Below, one piece after another: positions 1 to 8,287 of a stretch of DNA of 23,503 bases. Made by a program: the position numbers and the translations under genes. The first letter of the stretch is position 1; each line of letters opens with the position of its first letter. Source of the DNA: Phaeoceros laevis (lineage: Eukaryota; Anthocerotophyta; Anthocerotopsida; Notothyladales); contig JBNGIQ010002228.1 of NCBI GenBank assembly GCA_049999765.1, positions 1 to 23,503 of the forward strand. Reading direction: 5' to 3'. The notes below the pieces were generated by a model. It did not search any database, was not told the DNA's origin, and saw nothing but the letters and a program-made list of their open reading frames with translations.

Positions 1-225
1 CTCCTTCTTCTGGGGCGGCGGTGGAGACTTGTAGTAGTACTTGGCAGGGGGAGGGCTCTCTACTTCCGGCTTCTTGTACTCCTCTTCAGGCTTGTATGGC
101 GTCAATGGCACCTTGTACTCAGGTGTAGACTCCACCAACAGTCTGCCAGCGGTCACCTCCTGTGCCACATTAGCAAATCCAACAACGAACAGAACCAGGA
201 ACACACCAAATGCCATGTGCCCCAT
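1..225 (-). CDS. Extensin-like proline-rich wall protein, N-terminal part (cut by window edge)
   Basis: The 75 visible codons begin at the ATG complementary to 223-225 (MGHMAFG...); a second in-frame ATG lies three codons downstream at 214-216 and could also be used. The first 27 or so residues form a hydrophobic signal peptide (FGVFLVLFVVGFANVAQEVTA). After it come K/E/P-rich segments (PEYKVPLTPYKPEEEYKKPE) and then the extensin signature SPPPPQ preceded by a YYYK motif, which suits tyrosine cross-linking in the wall. The gene runs off the left edge, so length and C-terminus are unknown. It is a paralogue of the gene at 2282-3145, with the same orientation, the same signal-peptide style and a similar TATA box about 120 bases upstream. 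By family it should be a secreted structural glycoprotein of the cell wall; hydroxylation and glycosylation are inferred, not seen. Confidence 0.85.
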   Translation of the reverse strand, partial: MGHMAFGVFLVLFVVGFANVAQEVTAGRLLVESTPEYKVPLTPYKPEEEYKKPEVESPPPAKYYYKSPPPPQKKE

Positions 226-346
226 CTTGACAGGCCTCCCTGCAAATGTGCTGGAAGGGCTCGCTTGCTCAAAGCTCCTCTTTGGTATCCTGCAAATAGG
301 CAGGATTGAGAAGAGAAGCTTGTTCCTGAGATTGAGCCATTGCCTG

Positions 347-354
347 TTATATAG
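347..354 (-). promoter_or_regulatory. TATA box of the left-edge extensin-like gene
   Basis: The minus strand reads CTATATAA in the context GGATGGCTATATAACAGG. It lies about 122 bases upstream of the start codon at 225, which leaves a leader of roughly 90 bases. The paralogue at 2282-3145 has the related sequence GAGGCTATATCATGG at a similar distance. Confidence 0.65.
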
Positions 355-397
355 CCATCCCTCACGGCTCGAATCCACTGTAGCCATGTCTCTGCGG

Positions 398-405
398 GCA
401 TTGCA
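398..405 (-). promoter_or_regulatory. Octamer TGCAATGC upstream of the TATA box, extensin-like gene 1
   Basis: The minus strand reads TGCAATGC 44 bases upstream of the TATA box. The identical octamer occurs 41 bases upstream of the TATA box of the paralogue (3287-3294). Conservation at the same spacing suggests a proximal promoter element, but an octamer match alone is weak evidence. Confidence 0.3.
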
Positions 406-603
406 TCAGCAATACAGCTGGGACAGCTGCTGTGTGATGGTGTGCATCCAGAATCCATCCCAGGTGAACAGATCTCTAAATTCTTATCTCTGCAGGTTAC
501 CGACACCCTGCTCCTCGGTTCATCGAGAAGCGCTACACATGAGCAGGGAAAGTAGCCTTGGGTGCATGCTCCTCCTTAGAGAGATAACAGATGACAAGTC
601 TGG

Positions 604-616
604 GTCGTGCGCACGT
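604..616. promoter_or_regulatory. Shared promoter word GTCGTGCGCACGT, copy 1
   Basis: This 13-bp word contains the perfect palindrome CGTGCGCACG and lies about 380-390 bases upstream of the start of the left-edge extensin-like gene. The same 13 bases occur about 420-430 bases upstream of the paralogue (3563-3575). Each half contains CGTGCG, which fits the BZR-type element CGTG(T/C)G known from flowering plants; the factor that binds here is unknown. Confidence 0.45.
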
Positions 617-2281
617 TATACCGCTGTTCCAAAAAGAAGCACCCATCTGGAGCTTTCCAAGACAAATGTGTTGTGCTGATCAAAGGCCCACGTAGAATGG
701 CCTATCATGCTGGACTCGTATGTCTATCAAATCGTTTATCTCAAATCAGCTCCTGTTGCTCACTGTGGAGCAACTGAAGTTGTGAGTGGCAACGCATTTG
801 CAGATTCTTGCGATTTCACTTTTTGCGAAGTCGTTTCAGTCTCGGCACGACTCGGCAGTGAGCGATGCACTTAGTAGTGTTTGTCACTGTAATTTGATGA
901 TCTCTCTCCCAGGAAATCGACGTAGTCTAATAGGAACTGGTCATGTGCAGTCATCTAATAAGAACGCAGTCTAGAGTCACAAACATGAACACCAGCTTAT
1001 GAAAAAACACATGCAAACCATGGCCAGCATACTCCATGAGAGCTGTGTCGCGGTGACCTGAGCTAAGATGGGCTGAGTAAAACGTGCGCTGATGATGAGC
1101 CCAAGTACCTGCATAACAAATCCAGCCTCCCAAACTTCTTCGTGCTCCAGCGTCTTGGTCCCCGCAAAACTTCTGGGAACCCTTGTTTACACCCTGACTG
1201 GACCATTCCCTTGCTCGGTGCATGGCTACAAGGTGAATTTGCTTCTGCATGCACCTTCGGCTGCTTTGAACTGGCTTCCAGCAAATCGGAGAAGGGGGAA
1301 AAAATTCCGCTCCCTGGCCTTAGCCAACGCCAATTTTGTATGAACATCTATACGGTCGGGCGTAACTAGATTCAGATGTAGTCGGCAAGTGTGTGGCTCT
1401 AGGTGCAATGCCTTTCTGCGATGCGTACCGGCCAGCTGCAGTACTCTAATCCCTCACCAGACGTCTCGGTAAACTCTCTACGCCCGTTCCTATCAGCTGT
1501 AACGGGTTCGAGGATTTCCAGTTGGCTGTGCACGCAATTCTAAGTAGCATTTGAACTGAAGGTTGCAACGATATGACTTGCAAATGCCTCCAGCACTATA
1601 CACGAAGGCCTTTGCGCTCATGAATCGACAATCACTGCCGAGGAAACATGGTCACTAACTAAGTTGAGAGCTGCAGAACATGACAAAATGCATCTCCAAG
1701 AATGATAGAAACAGAAGACCTGTTCAGTTGATCCATGCCCAACCAAGCGATGAATTGAGGGAAGTTAGTTCAACGAGATGTCGTCTACAGACAGGGCCCC
1801 AGAATAAAATAAGTATTATTTAATGATAGAAACTATTTGTGTCCTTCCATCACAGGCTGCACTTTTGCTACAAGAGCTCTACAACTTGTCCTAGTGAGTT
1901 CTAGCCTGTTCCTGATTCAGGCCTTTCAGCTGCTCACAGCGTTAAACTGAGTACACAACTGACGAGGTTCTTGAACCATCCCCTCAAGACTTCACCAAGA
2001 CCTTGGGTTGCAGATGTGCGCAGGATGTAGGCACAAGGTTGTTTCAGGTAGCAGTTACAACCTTCTGCCGATATCTTGGGTTACCATTCTCTGAACCTGT
2101 AAAATAGCAAAAGCCGTCAGGCAAGCTTCGAACGCACCTGAGCTGAAAGGTTAGAACTTGAAATCATGACAAGAGATGAAGATTCTGCTGCAAAAAAGGG
2201 ACGGACAAGTATGAAGCCCAGCACAAGATCACATACCCTGACATGCCTGCAGCAAGCTGTAAGCGTTGCCTGGTGAGCTGA

Positions 2282-3145
2282 TCAGTAGTGGTAGTGGCTT
2301 GGTGGTGGCACGCTCTTCTCCTCGGGCAGAGTCTCGTGAGCATAAGGAGGTGGGTAGTAGACCGGTGGAGGTGGAGACTTGTAGCTGTACTTGGGAGGAG
2401 GAGGAGATTTCTTCTCCTCGGGCAGAGTCTCGTGAGCATAAGGAGGTGGGTAGTAGACTGGTGGAGGTGGAGACTTGTAGCTGTACTTGGGAGGAGGAGG
2501 AGATTTCTTCTCGGGCTTGGGCTTGTAGTCAGGCTTCTTCTCGTACGGCTTGGGCTTGGGCTTGTACTCAGGCTTCTTGTACTCCTCTGACTTCTTGTAT
2601 GGCTTGTATGGCTTCTCCTCGGGCTTCTTGTAGGGCTTCTCTTCGGGCTTCTTGTATGGCTTCTCTTCCGGCTTCTTGTATGGCTTCGCTTCCGGCTTCT
2701 TGTATGGCTTCCCTTCCGGCTTCTTGTATGGCTTCCCTTCCGGCTTCTTGTATGGCTTCTCTTCCGGCTTCTTGTATGGCTTCTCTTCCGGCTTCTTGTA
2801 TGGCTTCTCTTCCGGCTTCTTGTATGGTTTCTCCTCTGGCTTCTCGTAATGCTTCTCCGGCTTCTTGTAAGGCTTGTATGGCTTCTCTGGCTTCTCGTAA
2901 TGCTTCTCTGGCTTCTTGTAAGGCTTGTATGGCTTGTCCTCTGGCTTCTTGTATGGCTTCTCTTCTGGCTTCTTGTAAGGCTTCTCCTCTGGCTTCTTGT
3001 AAGGCTTCTCCTCTGGCTTCTTGTAAGGCTTGTACTCAGGCTTCACCTCGTCTCCCCCATAGCTGTAGGCACTGGCCTCCTGAACGAAACTGGCACACCC
3101 AGCAACAAGCAGAACAAGGAACAGAGCCACTGCCCTGCGAGCCAT
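2282..3145 (-). CDS. Extensin-like proline-rich wall protein with K/E/P repeats, 287 aa
   Basis: A single-exon gene. The chosen start is MARRAV at 3145, because it opens a clear signal peptide (residues 1 to about 26, ending FVQEASA); the frame stays open further upstream, but that extension would bury the signal peptide and run into the TATA region. The mature protein begins YSYGGDEVKPEYKPYK. It then has about a dozen eight-residue units of the form KPEEKPYK, with variants KPEDKPYK, KPEGKPYK and KPEAKPYK, broken by two 17-residue units containing KPEKHYEKPE. The C-terminal part carries two copies of a 32-residue block with SPPPPKYSYK, SPPPPVYYPPPY and AHETLPEEK, and ends SHYHY. SPPPP and YSYK/YYPPPY are the glycosylation and tyrosine cross-link motifs of extensins. 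The dense alternating Lys/Glu repeats are unlike classical extensins. The predicted role is a secreted structural wall protein. Confidence 0.9.
   Translation of the reverse strand: MARRAVALFLVLLVAGCASFVQEASAYSYGGDEVKPEYKPYKKPEEKPYKKPEEKPYKKPEEKPYKKPEDKPYKPYKKPEKHYEKPEKPYKPYKKPEKHYEKPEEKPYKKPEEKPYKKPEEKPYKKPEEKPYKKPEGKPYKKPEGKPYKKPEAKPYKKPEEKPYKKPEEKPYKKPEEKPYKPYKKSEEYKKPEYKPKPKPYEKKPDYKPKPEKKSPPPPKYSYKSPPPPVYYPPPYAHETLPEEKKSPPPPKYSYKSPPPPVYYPPPYAHETLPEEKSVPPPSHYHY
2315..2506 (-). repeat. 96-bp tandem duplication in the extensin-like gene
   Basis: Copies 2315-2410 and 2411-2506 differ at one base only (C at 2363 against T at 2459, synonymous). The unit encodes 32 residues including SPPPPKYSYK and SPPPPVYYPPPY. 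The near identity indicates a recent duplication or ongoing homogenisation. Confidence 0.9.
2600..3032 (-). repeat. 24-bp coding tandem repeats (KPEEKPYK units)
   Basis: A 24-bp unit encoding eight residues is repeated about a dozen times with mostly synonymous or Glu/Gly/Ala/Asp changes. Within it, 2838-2888 and 2889-2939 are two copies of a 51-bp higher-order unit that encodes KPYKPYKKPEKHYEKPE-type sequence. The repeats stay in frame throughout, as expected for a coding repeat under expansion and contraction. Confidence 0.85.
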
Positions 3146-3238
3146 GGTGATGGCTGAGATTCTGGCACTGCCAGGCGCAGGAGCTGTGGAGGAGGAGCAG
3201 CGAAGGCTGTGTTTGAGGGAACTGGGAATGACCTGCCA

Positions 3239-3246
3239 TGATATAG
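3239..3246 (-). promoter_or_regulatory. TATA box of the second extensin-like gene
   Basis: The minus strand reads CTATATCA within GAGGCTATATCATGGCAGG, about 94 bases upstream of the start at 3145. The flanking GGCTATAT matches the TATA context of the left-edge paralogue. Confidence 0.55.
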
Positions 3247-3286
3247 CCTCCCCCAGAGGACTGGGCCTGATGCACCTTGCCACTGT

Positions 3287-3294
3287 GCATTGCA
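3287..3294 (-). promoter_or_regulatory. Octamer TGCAATGC upstream of the TATA box, extensin-like gene 2
   Basis: This octamer matches the one at 398-405 and lies 41 bases upstream of the TATA box, against 44 in the paralogue. Confidence 0.3.
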
Positions 3295-3562
3295 CCTACC
3301 AGATAGGACAGGATTGCAGCTGCTCATGCAGGGCGGAGCAACGTGGGCAGGAGGAATTCTGTTCTCCAGCTCTATTTACAGCAAGTTCCATTCATCACAG
3401 GCCAAGGGACGGCTACATGGTTCACATGCATTCCATGTCCAAGATGACCAGCCACCCACGGCTGCAACGATGGAGGGAGCGCGATGCAAAGGAGAGCCCC
3501 ATGAAATCCGCATACCAGGCTTGGGCTTTCACAGGCATGGTGCTCATTGATCCACCTGTGTC

Positions 3563-3575
3563 GTCGTGCGCACGT
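3563..3575. promoter_or_regulatory. Shared promoter word GTCGTGCGCACGT, copy 2
   Basis: Identical to the 13 bases at 604-616, with the palindrome CGTGCGCACG. It lies 418-430 bases upstream of the start codon at 3145. Sequence immediately around it is not conserved between the two promoters, which argues for selection on the word itself. Confidence 0.45.
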
Positions 3576-4652
3576 AGGAATAGTGGTCCTGATCTGGGAG
3601 TGGGGAAGTCTTGATCGTAAACTACACATGGGCTGGCACATGGAGGTGGATGGTCGGTTCTCCACGTCCGAATCGCAGTGCTCACCGCAAGGCCAAGTCT
3701 GGATTGGTCAGTTGCTGTTTATATCAAGGCCAAAAGCTGTGCTAAAGGTGGACACAAACATGGAAAATGTGTGCTGGCAGAGAATTCCGGCACTCGGCGC
3801 GAAGTTCACGTTCTAATTTATACCACCTGCAGCTGGCAACGGCGACTCGGTCTTGTAATTGCAATGGATGACCTTGAGGTTCTTGAAATTGGACATACTG
3901 TCACTGAATTGATCGGGTGTGAAGGAATGTAAATGATTGAGGATAATCTTGATGGCCCATCTGCAGCTGTTGACGGGCAGTCTTGGACTCCTGACCGGGC
4001 CATCCTAGACTTCCCAGTGCTGTGGGTCAGCTGTGGTGTAGTTGCAGCTAGCTCGTTTCAGATCTGCTATCATCAGTCCTCGTGAGAGAACTTACGAGAT
4101 CTTTAACCTGAATTTAATGCAACGAAGAATGGCTTCACCCCTGGGAGAGCAAAGCTTCAATCGCTCCCGATGTAGATGCTCAAGAAATTGGAGGATCGTA
4201 AAATCATGACAGTTGTTTGATCACATTCATGTGCTTGCTTATTGCACAAAACGCCACAGGTTCATTGCAAAGGATGTTTGCCCATGCAGCTGGTACTAAG
4301 CAGGGGTGTCAATCCTTCCGTGAACTGGGCTGCAAAGAATTTGGTACTACATAGGACATGGAACCTGTCTTGAGGACTTGTTACAAACATCTGGCTCACT
4401 TTTGAGCTTGCAAGAATCACCCAGGACGCTGGATGCTGAGCACTGCATTCTGGCAGAAATGCTCAGCTGCTGCGAACAAGACCCAGAGCTATCTACTGGA
4501 AGCTAGGTAGCTACACTGTGAAAACAGCTACTGCATACTGCAAGAGCGCCAGCCCTGCAGAGCGAGGTCTTCTGAAACAACGAGAGCTGAGTTGCTTCAC
4601 ATATCCACAGATGGATGTGACGAGCAGCCCTCTTCCAGCTGGAAGGGATCAC

Positions 4653-5397
4653 TCAGATTTGGTAGGCACACTTGTTAGGGACGGTGAAGAAGGGTCCGAC
4701 GGTGAAGATCACCTTGTTGCCTACCTTCTTCTTCTTGCCAAGAGGGGCACCGGAATGGCCCTTGTTCACGTCTGTGCGGAAATGGCAGTCCGGGCCTGGA
4801 GCAGAAACGAGCCTGGCCCTGCACTTGCTCACTCCGTAGGCAGGCAAGTCGTACTCTGGGAGGTCAACCAGGAAGTAGCCTTTTGCATCGGTTGACGCAG
4901 ACCCGTAGTCGGTCTTCAAGCCGTAGAGGTTGTCGCACGTCACTCCCACAATGGCACCTTGAAGAGCACGTTGGCAACAAGACGGACGCATTCCAAAAAG
5001 TTTCAGAGCACACAAGAAGACGAAATAGCCAAAAATGGTTGTGCATCTCTTCTCAAGGTAAAAGCAGCTGGTCTGGTCTGGTCTGTCTACCTTTGACGGG
5101 TGTGCCTGTCTTTGGGGTAGCCTTCTTGGGACCAATGCATCCGGTAGCGCAGTAGACGTAGCCATCCACAAAGAGGTCCTGGGAGTAGTCGGGCTCGTCG
5201 TGGTCCTCGTACTTCTGCGCTGGCACCTTCACGACGGGCTTGGGCGCAGCCGTGGGAGCCACCGGCTTCTTCAACGCCGCAATCTTCTTCTTGGGCAGAG
5301 GAGGCGTCGGATTGGCTGCCTGCGCGTAGTCTGTAAACAAAGCCAGCAGCAGCACCAGCGCAACGGCGCGGGTGGCTGCTCTGGAGGACGAAGCCAT
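4653..5397 (-). CDS. Pollen Ole e 1 / extensin family protein, 203 aa, two exons
   Basis: Exons: 5091-5397 and 4653-4957; the 133-base intron has a GTAGAC donor and a TTCAAG acceptor. Splicing joins VK to GAIVGVTC in frame. Residues 1-28 are a signal peptide (AVALVLLLALFTDYAQA). Residues about 29-62 are a Pro/Lys/Ala-rich linker (PTPPLPKKK...PKPVVKVPAQK). The Ole e 1 domain follows from about residue 76 (DGYVYCATGC) to the end. It has six cysteines (83, 87, 110, 148, 160, 199), the number expected in the family. The first pair is spaced C-x3-C, whereas the family signature GxVYCxxC has C-x2-C. By family it is a small secreted, probably wall-associated glycoprotein with no established enzyme activity. 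It lies in the same orientation as the two extensin-like genes, which suits a local group of wall-protein genes. Confidence 0.9.
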
Positions 5398-5946
5398 TGC
5401 ACTTCAAGGGATCGAGGGCCCTGCTGTCCTCTGAGTGCTATGTGGATCCGTGAATTGCTCTCTCCTGGGCCGAGAGGGATCTGGCAGAGCGTTGGGTATT
5501 GAAGAAGAGCTGGGGCGCCAGCGCAATCGTTTAATGCCGGTGGAAGCTTGTGAAATCCGATCTGAAGGAAAGCGGAAAGCCGCAGTGGCGCGAAAGGCTC
5601 GGACGTGTGGGCTAATTCTGGCGGTTGAGAGCAGGTATTGGAGGCCTCCTACGTGCTTGCACGACAACACCCGCGTTTAGAGGCAGCTCGGCGTCGAGTC
5701 GGCGACTCTGTGAGCTAATCGCTAATCTGGGAACTTCCTTTCTCTCCCAGCAAAGTCTTCTTTTAATCAGGGGATCTGATGACAAACTTTTGATTGGCAC
5801 TCTTGTATGGTCCAGACTCCAGAATGTGGTGACTGTAGTGGTGGATGAAGAGTGGGCAACTGCTGTGTAATATGGAATACAGTTTCTTCTAATAAGCTTT
5901 CTCTTGTTCCTGAAATATCATGTAAGTTCTAAGTCGAAAGTGGTGC
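5398..5946. other. Intergenic region between the Ole e 1 family gene and the SDR gene
   Basis: It should hold the promoter of the Ole e 1 family gene and the 3' UTR of the SDR gene. I saw no clear TATA box on the minus strand here and no additional gene. Confidence 0.5.
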
Positions 5947-7138
<1,192 letters not shown>

Positions 7139-8287
7139 TGTGGCACACTTTCCCTGTGCCTGCTGCTGCTGCTGCTCCCTTGCAAGCCCTCCAAATTCAG
7201 CAGCAGTAGCTGCAGGAGGAGCTCAGTGCGTCACAGGAAGTGCGTGAGTGAGAAAGGACTGATCCTCATTGATTCCATACCATATGGCTTGCTGTGTACA
7301 AAACCGTGACAAGTGAATACATTCAATACAACTACTACCACACTACCGCCAAAAACTACCGCCAAACACTACGCAGTCCACGAGGACTGAGGCTATAGCT
7401 ATCAACGACCTACCTTGCCACGCGGCAACGGAGAGGGGTCTTGCTGCAGCGAGCGCCAGTTCTGCCTGGAGGAGAAGGATCAAGGAACATGGGTTTTAGT
7501 GGATATGTCTTCATTCCTGCATGGCTTCGTTGGTGCTTTCTCGGTTGTGAAATTCACTTGTGATGGTACGTTCCGTACTGTCTGATAACGAAACTGGCGT
7601 TCTAGAGAAACGAAAGGACGGACTAGTCAGCGGCCATGTGATCTGGTTTTTATGAACCCCCTTTCTGGTTGAGCTACAACTTAGGTGACTCGAAAATCCA
7701 CGTCCCCCGGCACGAGAAAGGAAACAGGCTCTACGCTTAGCACGTTACCCCTCCCTTGGCGATATTCCAGTTGGAAGCTCTACTGAAGCAGGATGAACTG
7801 CACTCGACAGATTCCACCGCTTGTTCGACTTCTGATGACCTACCTCCGCATCCTCTGCCTTGTTGCTAAATATTACAGGTGCTATTCGAGAATGTTGCTG
7901 CAGATAGCGCAAGGTGTGGTGCTCTCGGCAGCTGCGACCTTCTTTCCAGAAAAACCGGCCGGTTACTTTGCTGCTTATGAAGGCAAGCCACCTCATTCCC
8001 TACATTGTCCACACGCTGCATTTTCTGTCACAAGCTTGTCGAAATTGTCAGCTCTGGCATATCAAGAGATTAAATTGAGTCATTTTGCTGTATTGTGGTG
8101 ACCAGCTGCGAAATGGAGGCGGAGAAAGGTGCTACCGGCAGTCATCAGTGGTGAAGTCGAAAGGCTTCAAGCAGGGAAAGCCAGCGTTTGTGCATTTCAA
8201 AAACAGGGCTTGGGATGGGCTTCAGAGTGTCAAAGGCGTACCGTGAGAAATTGCTCTTACTCTGAGCTGCATCCGGTTGTTTAACCT
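7139..8287. other. Divergent intergenic region between the SDR and transporter genes
   Basis: About 1.15 kb with start codons pointing away at both ends, so both promoters must lie here. Visible structure: a (CTG/GCT)5 run near 7160 in the probable SDR leader, and a 13-bp near-repeat ACTACCGCCAAA(A/C) at about 7342-7367. No TATA box stands out and no further gene was found. Confidence 0.55.

Larger units (their letters stand above)
226..2281. other. Intergenic region between the two extensin-like genes
   Basis: The part near 226-700 holds the promoter of the left-edge gene (TATA box, octamer, palindrome). The part just below 2282 should hold the 3' UTR of the second extensin-like gene. Between about 700 and 2200 only short open frames without recognisable protein character were found on either strand, and no RNA gene or repeat was recognised. 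Confidence 0.6.
3146..4652. other. Intergenic region upstream of the second extensin-like gene
   Basis: The first 450 bases hold the promoter elements of the second extensin-like gene. From about 3700 to 4650 only short open frames without protein-like composition were found. The last part should contain the 3' UTR of the Ole e 1 family gene; no clear poly(A) signal was identified. Confidence 0.55.

Noticed and set aside
41-679. Plus-strand frame of about 212 codons over the left-edge gene and its promoter
   Set aside because: It runs across the signal-peptide region and the promoter of the minus-strand extensin-like gene and has no protein-like character.
1802-1807. AATAAA as a poly(A) signal
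   Set aside because: It is on the plus strand, where no gene ends nearby. The minus-strand gene ending at 2282 is almost 480 bases away.
2600-3032. Regular repeats suggesting a CRISPR-like array
   Set aside because: The units are contiguous, in frame and coding in a plant gene, with no spacers.
2266-3150. Long plus-strand open frame (about 294 codons, repeats of ASCMASLP type) opposite the extensin-like gene
   Set aside because: It is the antisense shadow of the 24-bp coding repeats. The minus strand has the signal peptide, extensin motifs and a TATA box.
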